Shown here: in pieces, positions 18,155 to 26,757 of the stretch
How positions within the stretch are numbered: the stretch's first letter is position 1
Layout of the letters: every line of letters begins with the position of its first letter
Source: Chthonomonadaceae bacterium
GTDB taxonomy: Bacteria > Armatimonadota > Chthonomonadetes > Chthonomonadales > Chthonomonadaceae
DNA: 55,635 nt
NCBI GenBank assembly: GCA_027450145.1
Contig: DAIDKH010000022.1
Span: forward strand, 1-55,635
Reading direction: 5' to 3'
Translations under genes and position numbers: made by a program
Notes under the pieces: generated by a model
Databases searched by the model: none
The model's input: the letters and a program-made list of their open reading frames with translations, nothing else
Told to the model about the DNA's origin: nothing

Positions 18155-19540
18155 TTGACCATAGTGAATCAAAATAAAAATCAAATCCGTCGTGCCGCGT
18201 TTCTCACATTGGCGCTGGCTGGGGCTTGTCTGGCTGGCTGTCAAGGCAATCCCGCAGTGAATGCTCCGCCGTTAACAGCCCAGCAAGCAGCGCAACCTGT
18301 TAAGGGAAACATCACTGTGTGGAGTTGGAACATTGCTGCAAAGGCGCTTCAGGACATTGCTCCGTCATTCGAGCGCGCGCATCCAGGAACGCGTGTGAAC
18401 GTAGATCTTACTGGCGCTCAGATGCAGACGCGATTTATGTTATCACTGGCAGCGGACGTTGGCGCCCCGGATGTGTCTCAATTGCAGATCACCGATGCAC
18501 CACATTACATGGCCACAGGCAAATTAGCTGATCTCACAGCAGTAGCCGCCAAATATCAATCCGATTTTCCAGCAAGCCGCTGGGCAGAATGCGTAATGAA
18601 TGGCCATGTATATGCCATACCATGGGATCTTGGGCCCGTTGCTATTTTTTATAAGCGCAATATCTTCACCGAATACCACATCGATCCGTCTACCATTCAC
18701 ACATGGGCAGATTACATAGCCGCCGGTAAAAAGATTGTTGCCCTTTCACATGGCAAAACAAAGATGCTTGCGCTGGGCGTTTCGGGATTAGCAGACATGT
18801 TTGAGATATTCCTGCAACAGACCCACGGGCAAGTGTTTGATGATGCAGGGCGAATTGCCATCGATTCCCCTCAGGCCAGAAAGGCTTTGGAACTCATTCG
18901 GGAAATTCACAATGCCGGCATAACCCTTGATATTAATGCATACGGTCAGGAATGGATGGCAGGATTCAACGACTCTACCCTTGCAACGTACCCTGGGGCC
19001 GTGTGGCTGGGTGGTATTATCAAGGACTCACACTCGAAGTTTGAGGGTAACTCCACACGTTGGGGTGTTTTTCGGTTACCCGCGATAGAACGAGGTGGGG
19101 TACATGTAGCCAACCTGGGAGGATCGGTTCTGGTAATACCAAAGCAGTGCGCGAACAAGGCTGCTGCGTGGGCGTTTGTTAAATATGCCCTCTGCACCAA
19201 GCAAGGCCAGCTCATGCAGTATGAAAAGGAGAGCCTCTATCCGTCTTTTCTTCCTGCACTGAAGTCCAAAGTCATGGACAAGCCAGATCCGTTTTTTGGC
19301 GACCAACCAGTAGGAAGACTCTTTGCAAGGGATGTTCAGAAAATATGGCGCATTAACCGCACCGCCAACTGGGCCGAGGCCGAAAGTTATATCCAGCAGG
19401 ATCTTAGCCAATGGGCAGCTGCAGGCATGCCACACGATCATCTACTCAAAACGCTGGCCGTAAGCTTGCATCAGCGCCTGGATGTTCCCATGGCGCCGGC
19501 AAGTGAGCTTAGTCAAGCTGCACCCGAGGTGCAACAATGA
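18155..19540 (+). CDS. Sugar ABC transporter substrate-binding lipoprotein (GanS-like)
   Basis: Captures sugars outside the cytoplasmic membrane for the permease pair downstream. The 461 residues begin with a basic N-terminus, a hydrophobic stretch and a lipobox LAGC (Cys ~29), so the protein is lipid-anchored. The body is a family-1 extracellular solute-binding protein: ITVWSWNIAAKAL, FERAHPGTRVNV, VYAIPWDLGPVAIFYKRNIF, WADYIAAGKKI, and GSVLVIPKQCANKAAAWAFVKY. The start is TTG 18155 or GTG 18164; neither has a strong ribosome-binding site, but the gene follows GH53 by only 12 bases. Its last codon overlaps the next start (ATGA). Galacto-oligosaccharide binding is inferred from the neighbouring galactanase. 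Confidence 0.9.
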   Translation: MTIVNQNKNQIRRAAFLTLALAGACLAGCQGNPAVNAPPLTAQQAAQPVKGNITVWSWNIAAKALQDIAPSFERAHPGTRVNVDLTGAQMQTRFMLSLAADVGAPDVSQLQITDAPHYMATGKLADLTAVAAKYQSDFPASRWAECVMNGHVYAIPWDLGPVAIFYKRNIFTEYHIDPSTIHTWADYIAAGKKIVALSHGKTKMLALGVSGLADMFEIFLQQTHGQVFDDAGRIAIDSPQARKALELIREIHNAGITLDINAYGQEWMAGFNDSTLATYPGAVWLGGIIKDSHSKFEGNSTRWGVFRLPAIERGGVHVANLGGSVLVIPKQCANKAAAWAFVKYALCTKQGQLMQYEKESLYPSFLPALKSKVMDKPDPFFGDQPVGRLFARDVQKIWRINRTANWAEAESYIQQDLSQWAAAGMPHDHLLKTLAVSLHQRLDVPMAPASELSQAAPEVQQ

Positions 19541-20487
19541 ATACCAGCTCGATACCCGGCGGTAATCAGGCCGGCGGTTCCAGAATTAACTGGCAGGCAT
19601 TGTGGAAGTATAGGCACTTTTACCTTTTCGTATCACCGTTTTTCATCCTGTTCGCAATTTTCGGGCTCTACCCGCTTCTGTTTTCGCTCTTTCTAAGCTT
19701 CACCAAATGGGATGGGATAACTGCGATCCATTGGGCGGGGCTCTATAACTTCAGATTAATGTTACACGACGAGCTTCTCTGGCGGTCGTTGTGGAATACG
19801 CTGGTTATTGGCGTGCTGTACATTCCGCCCATGCTGATACTTGCGTTCTTATTCGCGCAGATACTCAACAGTCAGTGGTTAAAACTGAAGTCGCTTTACC
19901 GTGCCGCATTTTTCCTCCCCGCCGTGACGCCTATGGTGGTCATCGCGGTTGTGTTCTCTCTGATCTTCAGCTCTGAGCGCGGTGTACTAAATTACGTTCT
20001 TTTGATGCTCAATCACGTGTTGCCATTCTTTCATTTCAAACCAATTCACTGGCTAGACAGTGAGCAGTGGTCTAAAGTTTCAGTTGCTATACTGGTAGTA
20101 TGGCGATGGACAGGATACAACATGGTGTTGATGCTGGCTGGTCTGCAAGCCATACCAATAGACTACTATGAGGCTGCTCAACTCGACGGCGCAAATGCCT
20201 GGCAGAGTATGCGTCACGTTACGTGGCCGCTACTGCAGCCCGTTTTCAGGTTCTGTCTGCTATTGTCACTTCTAGGCACACTATACATGTTTGATGAAGT
20301 ATTTGTACTTACAAACGGAGGACCAGGCACTTCCTCTACCAACTTCGGCCTCTATCTGTTTAATCTTTCATTTACAGATTTTAAATTTGGGTATGCCTCC
20401 TGTGTAGCCTATAGTGTGGCAATTGTTGTGTTTGGTCTCTCCTTGGGAATCAACCGCCTTAACCGACGAAATTCGGAGGGTGCATAG
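19537..20487 (+). CDS. Sugar ABC transporter permease, MalF/GanP type
   Basis: One of two membrane subunits of the carbohydrate importer, 316 residues with six transmembrane helices starting at ~27. The cytoplasmic EAA loop that docks the ATPase is seen as YYEAAQLDGANAWQSMRHVTWPLLQP. The N-terminal YLFVSPFFILFAIFGLYPLLFSL and LTNGGPGTSS are typical of UgpA/MalF-family proteins. Its ATG overlaps the lipoprotein stop (ATGA), giving coupled translation. No ATP-binding subunit is encoded in the operon, so a shared MsmX/UgpC-like ATPase from elsewhere is expected. Confidence 0.93.
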   Translation: MNTSSIPGGNQAGGSRINWQALWKYRHFYLFVSPFFILFAIFGLYPLLFSLFLSFTKWDGITAIHWAGLYNFRLMLHDELLWRSLWNTLVIGVLYIPPMLILAFLFAQILNSQWLKLKSLYRAAFFLPAVTPMVVIAVVFSLIFSSERGVLNYVLLMLNHVLPFFHFKPIHWLDSEQWSKVSVAILVVWRWTGYNMVLMLAGLQAIPIDYYEAAQLDGANAWQSMRHVTWPLLQPVFRFCLLLSLLGTLYMFDEVFVLTNGGPGTSSTNFGLYLFNLSFTDFKFGYASCVAYSVAIVVFGLSLGINRLNRRNSEGA

Positions 20488-20490
20488 GCT

Positions 20491-21336
20491 ATGAACAAGG
20501 CGCAAAAACCGAACGTCATGGCACTACGCCTCGCAACTTATATCATGCTCACACTGCTCGCTGTGGTGTTTGTTTTTCCATTCTATTGGCTCTTTACGGC
20601 CTCCTTCAAGACACAAGCCCAGATATTTGTCACACCGCCCCACTGGATCCCCAGCCACCTTATGTGGTCAAACTACACGGACCTATTTCAGCAAACTAAC
20701 ATCCTGCGGGCGTTCTTTAATTCTGTTGTAACGTCCGCAGGAAGCGTGCTGCTCTCGCTATTCTTATGCTCATTGGGCGGGTTCGCGTTTGCGAAGTATC
20801 CGCTGGCTCCAGGAAATAATCGAATGTTCGCGTTTGTATTGGGAACGATGCTTATACCAGGAGCCGTTACACTTATTCCTACATTTGAGATACTCGTTCA
20901 TATCCACTGGATTAACACCTACTGGGCACTCATAGTGCCAGGTGCCGTGGGTGCGTTTGGCATCTTCTGGATGCGGCAGTACATGGGCGCTAACCTGCCA
21001 GATGATCTGCTGGCTGCGGCGCGTATTGACGGATGCAGCGAGTTCGGTATCTACTGGCGCATTGCGGTACCAATCGCACAACCTGCTCTTGCCGCGTTGG
21101 GCATTATGAACTTGATTGGAAGCTGGAACAACCTTATGTGGGCGTTCATCGTGCTTCGTACACCTTCTATGTATACGCTGCCACTAGTCATCTATTTGAT
21201 GCAGGGTGAGATGAGTACACCGTGGGGCATGTTAATGGCGGGAGGTGTTTTCACCGTGTTGCCTCTGGTGATTGCGTTCCTTCTGTTCCAAAAGCAGTTT
21301 GTTGCCGGTATAACGGCGGGTGCCGTAAAACAGTAA
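20491..21336 (+). CDS. Sugar ABC transporter permease, MalG/GanQ type
   Basis: The second membrane subunit of the importer, 281 residues with six transmembrane helices. It shows the MalG-family start (VFPFYWLFTASFKT), FNSVVTSAG, and the EAA loop AARIDGCSEFGIYWRIAVPIAQPALA, ending with KQFVAGITAGAVKQ, a tail typical of this subfamily. GGAGGG lies before the ATG, which follows the first permease by 3 bases. The operon ends here, converging 15 bases later with the hydrogenase-like cluster; no hairpin separates the two. Confidence 0.93.
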   Translation: MNKAQKPNVMALRLATYIMLTLLAVVFVFPFYWLFTASFKTQAQIFVTPPHWIPSHLMWSNYTDLFQQTNILRAFFNSVVTSAGSVLLSLFLCSLGGFAFAKYPLAPGNNRMFAFVLGTMLIPGAVTLIPTFEILVHIHWINTYWALIVPGAVGAFGIFWMRQYMGANLPDDLLAAARIDGCSEFGIYWRIAVPIAQPALAALGIMNLIGSWNNLMWAFIVLRTPSMYTLPLVIYLMQGEMSTPWGMLMAGGVFTVLPLVIAFLLFQKQFVAGITAGAVKQ

Positions 21337-21351
21337 ATTATGTTCTTTGGG

Positions 21352-22119
21352 TTACGTGTGTAAGGCAAGAGGGTGACCCATGGCAAGCAAAAGACCATGG
21401 AGTATCATCCACGGATGCGGTGGGTTCCCAGGAACCCACACGTCGGGTTGCAGCACGCTGCTTACACCGTTAGCGTTTGCATAGCCCCCGCAAAACATGC
21501 CGCCCGAAATCGCTTGAGCGCCAACTGCTATGATAACTCTGGGCTGTCCCATGGCATGCAGCGTTTGACATAGAGGCTCTTGCATAGCGAGTGGCGCCGG
21601 GCCAGCAACTAGCAGTACATCGGCGAACCGTGGAGATGCCGTGAAGTGAATACCGAACCGGCTTGCGTCGAAGATTGGATTCGTACACGCTGCCACTTCC
21701 AAATCGGTGGCGTTGTCTCCCGTAGAGACGTAGCGAACAACAACTGATTGTTTGAACGGGCTATGCGCTGCGTCTACATTTAGGGTAGGGCGACCAGCAC
21801 GAAGCACCAGATCTTCGCGCCTCTTGACAGCTGTGCGTGTACTGCGTGACGTGACGATGGTTTTGGTGGGGCACACGCGCATGCAGTGGCCGCAACCCAC
21901 ACATTTTCCTAGGTCTAGCGCAACCTCTGGCTTTTCGTCTGTAGGTAGTTCTATCGCCTTTGTTGGGCAACCATCTGCGCAAAGTGTACAACCTTCACCG
22001 TGCGTGCACGGCGCGGAAGTTATCGCAGGCAGTCCGCGATTGGCCGCAGATAGGTCTGGAAATATTTCATCAGCAGTGCAACGCGGCGATTTTAGGTAGT
22101 TTAATAGCGACGGCAGCAT
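21352..22119 (-). CDS. Ferredoxin-NuoB/HyfI fusion subunit of Ehr-type complex, proximal-cluster cysteines missing
   Basis: 255 residues. The N-terminal ~100 form a two-[4Fe-4S] ferredoxin domain: CTHGEGCTLCADGCP, with an atypical 5-residue first gap, and canonical CVGCGHCMRVCP. The rest aligns by eye with the small subunit of group-4 hydrogenases (HycG/HyfI, NuoB family): FDASRFGIHFTASPRFADVLLVAGP, VIIAVGAQAISGGMF, VPGNPP, ILHGLLLAMG. In functional relatives these positions read CxxC, GxC and GCPP. Here all four ligands of the proximal cluster are replaced (TGDNATDLE, GAQ, GNPP). HyfH and HyfI are normally separate genes; this is a fusion. ATG 22119 is chosen for its GGGGAG ribosome-binding site 16 nt after the large-subunit stop; an in-frame ATG at 22209 lies inside that gene. 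Last gene of the operon. Confidence 0.88.
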   Translation of the reverse strand: MLPSLLNYLKSPRCTADEIFPDLSAANRGLPAITSAPCTHGEGCTLCADGCPTKAIELPTDEKPEVALDLGKCVGCGHCMRVCPTKTIVTSRSTRTAVKRREDLVLRAGRPTLNVDAAHSPFKQSVVVRYVSTGDNATDLEVAACTNPIFDASRFGIHFTASPRFADVLLVAGPAPLAMQEPLCQTLHAMGQPRVIIAVGAQAISGGMFCGGYANANGVSSVLQPDVWVPGNPPHPWMILHGLLLAMGHPLALHT

Positions 22120-22135
22120 CACTCTCCCCTTCTGG

Positions 22136-23665
22136 TCATAGGTCGGTCCCACTGTACGATAGACCAAAGCTCTTGTTGCACAGGGGAAAATCGGAGAGAA
22201 GACGACCACGAACCGCTATAGATAGTGCAGTCCAGTTGTTGAAACTGGGGTCCTTGATCTTGTAGCGAGAAACGCGGCCGTGGCTGTCCGTCATCACAAG
22301 GTGAATAAGCTCCCCTCTCCACGCCTCAACTATGCCAACCCCCACAGAATTCGCAGGCAATGTTGCTGGCGATGAATCGGGCTCATGAGAACTGGTAATC
22401 CTAGACACCATATCTGCTGCGAGTTCCATCGCGACGATTGCCTCCTCTGCGCGCACTCGTGTTCTTGCGAATACGTCTCCTTCAAAGTAGGTTGGCGGCT
22501 GCCACTCTACCTGCTCGTACTCCGGTTGAGCTATCACCTTGCGCACGTCGTATGCAATGCCGCTTGCTCTCCCCGCCGGTCCTACGAGCCCAAAGTCACG
22601 CGCCAGTGATGTCTTAATGTCGCCCATTCCCTCCATGCGTTCAATCGCTGCACCGTTGTTGAGCAGGAGTGGCAGAATGGATCGCAACTGGCTGCTACAG
22701 GTCCTCAATCGACGAGTAGCCTCTATTAACAGGGGTTTGGCAGGCATATACTTATGGGCGAATGGAACTATCACGCTCGTCATAAACCGCGTGCCGGTAA
22801 GAAGTTCCGCAACACCAAGCACATCGCCTCGCAACGCAGAAAATGCCGTACCCCCCGCGCCGAACCCCAAATCAGTACAGATACCTACCAGATCGCCGAT
22901 GTGGCAGGCCGCACGCTCAATCTCTATGCAGGCATATCGCATTTTGCGCACATCGGGTGCTGCAGGAACGCTGCACAGGTTTTCCATTGCGAATGCGTGC
23001 GCAGTTGCATTGGCCGCTGCTGTATCACTGGAGGCTGCTTCTACCAGGTAGTTCATCATCCTCCAGTCGCAACGGGTAAGGCGTTCTTCCAAACCTCTGT
23101 GAACAAATCCCAACCTTATTTCCAGGTTTTCGATTACCTCACCTAGGCAGCTGAAGCGAAAGTGTCCGGGCTCAATAATGCCGGCATGAACAGGACCAAC
23201 TGGAACCTCGAAGACCCCATTGCCCTGAACTACCGTGAACCGGTAAGGAGCGCGACGCGAACGTTTACGCGCTGTCGCGGCTGTAACGTGTTCGGCAAGT
23301 GGGAACAGATCAGTCGGGTAGGAATCATGCATGACCAGGCTCTTCAGGCGTGGGTGACCTACTGGCCGAATTCCCCACAAATCTGCAATCTCTCGCTCGA
23401 ACCAGTGCGCTTGTGGAAGGTCTGGAGTGAGCGATGCGTAGGATACAGCATCGTGTGGAAGTGGTGAATTAAGGAGACTTACACCGCCGCTTTGGGTTTG
23501 TATAATGAGCGTAAGAAGCTGATGACCGTCTGCGCCGTCGGCAGCTGTAAGCAGTCCAAGTCGGTTACCATCCCCAATTTCCGATTTAAGACGGGCACGG
23601 AGCTGCATGATGGGAACTTCGTCCATTTTTAGTGCGCCTGTGAACACACCGGGCTGAGTATTCAT
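22136..23665 (-). CDS. HyfG/HycE-like large subunit of Ehr-type complex, Ni-Fe cysteines missing
   Basis: 509 residues combining a NuoC/30-kDa-like N-terminal domain (WFEREIADLWGI near 90) with a NuoD/HycE-like large-subunit domain (PVGPVHAGIIEPGHFRFSCLGE, RLGFVHRGLEERL, GDVLGVAELLTGTRF, MEGMGDIKTSLARDFGLVGPAGRASG). In hydrogenases the RxCGxC motif follows the EERLT helix; here that stretch is VEAASSDTAAANA with no cysteine. The C-terminal CxxC is also gone: the protein ends FPLCNKSFGLSYSGTDL. It therefore cannot hold a Ni-Fe centre. Such sequences are known as Ehr subunits. The ATG at 23665 overlaps the preceding TGA (ATGA), fixing the start; a longer frame to 23767 exists but lies inside the neighbour. 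Confidence 0.9.
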   Translation of the reverse strand: MNTQPGVFTGALKMDEVPIMQLRARLKSEIGDGNRLGLLTAADGADGHQLLTLIIQTQSGGVSLLNSPLPHDAVSYASLTPDLPQAHWFEREIADLWGIRPVGHPRLKSLVMHDSYPTDLFPLAEHVTAATARKRSRRAPYRFTVVQGNGVFEVPVGPVHAGIIEPGHFRFSCLGEVIENLEIRLGFVHRGLEERLTRCDWRMMNYLVEAASSDTAAANATAHAFAMENLCSVPAAPDVRKMRYACIEIERAACHIGDLVGICTDLGFGAGGTAFSALRGDVLGVAELLTGTRFMTSVIVPFAHKYMPAKPLLIEATRRLRTCSSQLRSILPLLLNNGAAIERMEGMGDIKTSLARDFGLVGPAGRASGIAYDVRKVIAQPEYEQVEWQPPTYFEGDVFARTRVRAEEAIVAMELAADMVSRITSSHEPDSSPATLPANSVGVGIVEAWRGELIHLVMTDSHGRVSRYKIKDPSFNNWTALSIAVRGRLLSDFPLCNKSFGLSYSGTDL

Positions 23666-25134
23666 GGCGTCAACCTCGAAAAGGCTCGAAGCACTGCAGA
23701 TGGGAGCAAAGTGCCTAGCCACAAAGCTAGTACCAGCAGCATTGCCGGTGCAGCGATACTCCGCCACGTATTTCCAAACTTTTGCGGCAATCGTTCCTTG
23801 CCGGGCGGCGGCTCACCAAACGCGACACCACAAGCGTGTACCACTAGCGCTACGAATGCACACGTGATGCCCACCAGCAATGCCCCTGCAGCGATAGGCT
23901 GGTGTTCTCTAATGCAGGCTGCCAGGATATGCCACTCTGATAAAAAGCTGCCGAAAGGCGGCGTTCCCGCAACTGCAGCAATACCGGCTAGCCAGAGCAG
24001 AGCGCGCGCGGGCGAAATAGTAATTAGCCCCCGAAGGCGCTCCAATAAATTTGTTCCGTAGATTTGATTGGCATCACCCGAGATCAGGAAGAGTGCAGTT
24101 TTTGCAAGACTGTGACAGACAGCCTGGAGGCAGAAACCGCCTACGGAACCAAGGCTTATAGCTGTCGCCATAATCCCCATGTTTTCCATACTGCTGTAGG
24201 CCAGCATGCGGCCGGAATTCCGTTGTCGTACGAGGAATAGTGCTGCAACACAGGTTGTCAGCACGCCCATAGGAAGCATTGTAAGCCGTACGAATTGTCC
24301 CTGTCCCGCAGCAAGCATGACATTGGTCACCCTTAAAAGGGCCAACATGGCACCGTTGCCCAGCGCTCCTGCAAGGATTGCCGCTCCTGGGGCAGGGCTC
24401 TGGTTGTATGCATCGGGTTGCCAAAACTGGAGTGGAAATAGACCGGCTTTGGTTCCGTATCCTAACAGTAAGAAGACAAAACCAAACCTTAACAGGGCAG
24501 GTGGCAAGTGGTTAGCGGTGCGAATTAGCAAGGCGCAAGACAGTGTTCCGTCTGGCGCAAGAGCGTGCTGAGAGGCAGCAAATATTAGCGCGGTGCCGAA
24601 GAAAGCGAACGCAATCCCTACACTGCAGATAATGAGGTATTTCCATGCAGCCTCCAATGACGCGCCAGACCTAGTGGAGTAAACAAGGGGAGCCGAGGCG
24701 AGTGTGGATGCCTCTACCGCGATCCACAGGTATCCAAGATTGTCTGCAATTGCTATGCCGTAGATACATAGCAATACTGCCAGCGTACAGAAATAGAATT
24801 CTCTAAGCACCCGGTGGTTTTGGAGATTAATACCCTGTTGCTCGCGGGCGAAATAACCGGTAGTATGTTCTGTAACCGCCGCTGTAACGAATGTTGTGAG
24901 CAGTATGAAAAGTACTGCAGTGGGGTCAACTAAAACGCCAGGCCACGGTCGATCTGGTGCATGATTATGCCAGAGGTAGGGAGCGCTGAAGATTACTGAG
25001 ACAGCGCACTGTAACCACATCATCCTGGCAACTACGCGCGGTAATTTCGGTGCCGGCAGCATAAGCGCAGTGAACAGCCCAATTACCGGCACAGCACACA
25101 AACCGATGAATTCTAGCGTTTGATGGACGTTCAT
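23662..25134 (-). CDS. HyfF-like NuoM/N antiporter-type membrane subunit
   Basis: About 490 residues and ~14 transmembrane helices; one of two antiporter-like, proton-pumping modules of the complex. Motifs: LWIAVEASTLASAPLVYS with the conserved acidic residue of helix 5, GYGTKAGLFPLQFWQPDAYNQSPAPGAAILAG with the conserved Lys in helix 7 and the broken-helix Pro, SMENMGIMATAISLG, and AGTPPFGSFLSEWHIL. ATG 25134 gives the N-terminus expected for the family; a longer frame to 25179 has no better ribosome-binding site. It overlaps the large-subunit gene by ATGA. Confidence 0.88.
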   Translation of the reverse strand: MNVHQTLEFIGLCAVPVIGLFTALMLPAPKLPRVVARMMWLQCAVSVIFSAPYLWHNHAPDRPWPGVLVDPTAVLFILLTTFVTAAVTEHTTGYFAREQQGINLQNHRVLREFYFCTLAVLLCIYGIAIADNLGYLWIAVEASTLASAPLVYSTRSGASLEAAWKYLIICSVGIAFAFFGTALIFAASQHALAPDGTLSCALLIRTANHLPPALLRFGFVFLLLGYGTKAGLFPLQFWQPDAYNQSPAPGAAILAGALGNGAMLALLRVTNVMLAAGQGQFVRLTMLPMGVLTTCVAALFLVRQRNSGRMLAYSSMENMGIMATAISLGSVGGFCLQAVCHSLAKTALFLISGDANQIYGTNLLERLRGLITISPARALLWLAGIAAVAGTPPFGSFLSEWHILAACIREHQPIAAGALLVGITCAFVALVVHACGVAFGEPPPGKERLPQKFGNTWRSIAAPAMLLVLALWLGTLLPSAVLRAFSRLTP

Positions 25135-25198
25135 TCGGTGTCCCTGGCGCCTTCGGCACCTGAGCAACGCAAATTGCAATCTGGGTTGCTAATTGCCT

Positions 25199-25828
25199 TC
25201 ATCGCTTGTGATTACCTAATCGTAGTATGTCAATGTGTTCGAAGCTGTCGCTTATCTGAAAGACCAGCACGCCAGCAATCATCGTTCCTGCCATAATGTC
25301 CAACAGAACGCCCAACTCTACTAAAAGTGGTAGAGAGTGCGGAATAGTTACCGTGAAAAAGAACATGCCATTTTCTAGGACTAGAAAGCCAATTATTTGG
25401 CTCACTGCAAGTCGTCGCGAAACCATGAGGATCATGCCGGCAAGAATCACGCCGATAGACGGTAGTGCGGCAGGAGGTACGGATTGCTGGAATGGATGAA
25501 ATAGAAAGAGCCCGCCAACGGCAGCAGAAGCGAGTAAAAGCAGTAGCGGCGACGAAATAAAGGTTCCTAGGTCTTTTCGGCATCCTACGACCTGTGTAAG
25601 GTGCGAAAGGTATAAAGGGGCTGCAATACCCTTGAGCAGCAGAACCCCCACTCCTGCAATCGTAAGTGCAGGTTCATTGTGTGCGATACCTACAAGTGTA
25701 GCGAGAGCGCCAACAGCAATTGTCTGAACCGAGTAGAGTGTAAGCTTGGTGCTAATTGCAGTTACCCCCACCATCCATAAACTGGTAATGAGTAGCAGGT
25801 TACCCAGTAGCGAATCCAGCGAAGTCAC
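25199..25828 (-). CDS. HyfE-like membrane subunit (NuoK-related)
   Basis: A small, very hydrophobic protein of ~209 residues with about seven transmembrane segments, placed where hyfE sits in hydrogenase-4 operons, between the NuoH-like and second NuoN-like genes. Recognisable parts are LLKGIAAPLYLSHL and VLENGMFFFTVT, the latter matching the ENG(L/M) motif of HyfE/NuoK with its conserved Glu, then ELGVLLDIMAGTMIAGVLVFQI near the C-terminus. GTG 25828 follows the upstream stop with an AAAAGGA ribosome-binding site; ATG 25864 would overlap that gene by 28 bases and is less likely. Confidence 0.8.
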   Translation of the reverse strand: MTSLDSLLGNLLLITSLWMVGVTAISTKLTLYSVQTIAVGALATLVGIAHNEPALTIAGVGVLLLKGIAAPLYLSHLTQVVGCRKDLGTFISSPLLLLLASAAVGGLFLFHPFQQSVPPAALPSIGVILAGMILMVSRRLAVSQIIGFLVLENGMFFFTVTIPHSLPLLVELGVLLDIMAGTMIAGVLVFQISDSFEHIDILRLGNHKR

Positions 25829-25836
25829 GGCTTTGT

Positions 25837-26757
25837 TTATCCTTTTAGGGCGGCTAGCAGGCATGCTACTAATGAGAACGCCAGCCCAAACGCCAGCAGG
25901 TCAGGTAATTTGCGCCAGTGTAGACGCACAAGAACGGTATCGATAATGGCCGCCAAAACTACCAGGCAAAACATGATTGTAGTGGTCGCTGCCCAGCGAG
26001 TAATTGGTGTCTTAATCACGATCTCATTAATTAGCATCTGCGCGATCAGACCGTAGTAGACAGTGAGCTTGAGGCCAGCCTGATACTCCATAAGAGCGAG
26101 ACGAGGTCCACTGTACTCTAGTAGCTGAGCTTCATGGATCATCGTTAATTCAAGGTGTGTGACCGGGTCTTCAATCGGCATCCGGGCGGTTTCTGCTGCA
26201 GCACAAATCCAGATGGCAGCCACTGCGAGTGGCAGGACATAGGCAGAACCACCAGTCGAAACAGGAGTAGCGATAAGCGCGTTTAGCCAGGGACTCCCTT
26301 GATATATTGCAACTGCGCTCAGTGCAAGTACCAGCGTTGGTTCGACAAATATGGAGAGCGCGGATTCGCGGCTTGCTCCCATCCCTCCAAAGGCTGTGCT
26401 AGTATCCATAGCGGCTAAACCCGTCGCCATACGTGCGGCAGCTAACAGGAACACAAACAGGATAAGATCCGCACTAATTGGCGCGGGCAGGCCAGCCCAC
26501 GGCACAACTAATGCCACCAACCCATAGGCCGTTAGGCTCACAACAGGGGCATTCTTAAAAATAGGGCCAGTTTCGTCACTAAGAACTGTTTGTTTTCGTG
26601 CAAGCCTCAGGAAATCGTACAATGGCTGGACGACCCGGGGCCCTCGACGTTTTTGTAGACGGGAACGGCATGATCGCAGAATGCCAACAAGCAAGAACGG
26701 CATTATTATCGACTCGAGTACTGTAACCGCTAATCCTACAAGAGAGATTCTGCTCAC
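25837..26757 (-). CDS. HyfC/HycD-like NuoH-type membrane subunit
   Basis: 306 residues and eight transmembrane helices; the NuoH-family subunit linking the hydrophilic head to the pump modules. It has the family segments RGPRVVQPLYDFLRLARKQ, DLILFVFLLAAARMATGLAAMDTSTAFGGMGASRE, and EDPVTHLELTMIHEAQLLEYSGPRLALMEY, whose acidic residues face the subunit interface in the complex I and hydrogenase structures. It starts in an ATGA overlap with the HyfB-like gene, so expression is coupled. Confidence 0.92.
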   Translation of the reverse strand: MSRISLVGLAVTVLESIIMPFLLVGILRSCRSRLQKRRGPRVVQPLYDFLRLARKQTVLSDETGPIFKNAPVVSLTAYGLVALVVPWAGLPAPISADLILFVFLLAAARMATGLAAMDTSTAFGGMGASRESALSIFVEPTLVLALSAVAIYQGSPWLNALIATPVSTGGSAYVLPLAVAAIWICAAAETARMPIEDPVTHLELTMIHEAQLLEYSGPRLALMEYQAGLKLTVYYGLIAQMLINEIVIKTPITRWAATTTIMFCLVVLAAIIDTVLVRLHWRKLPDLLAFGLAFSLVACLLAALKG

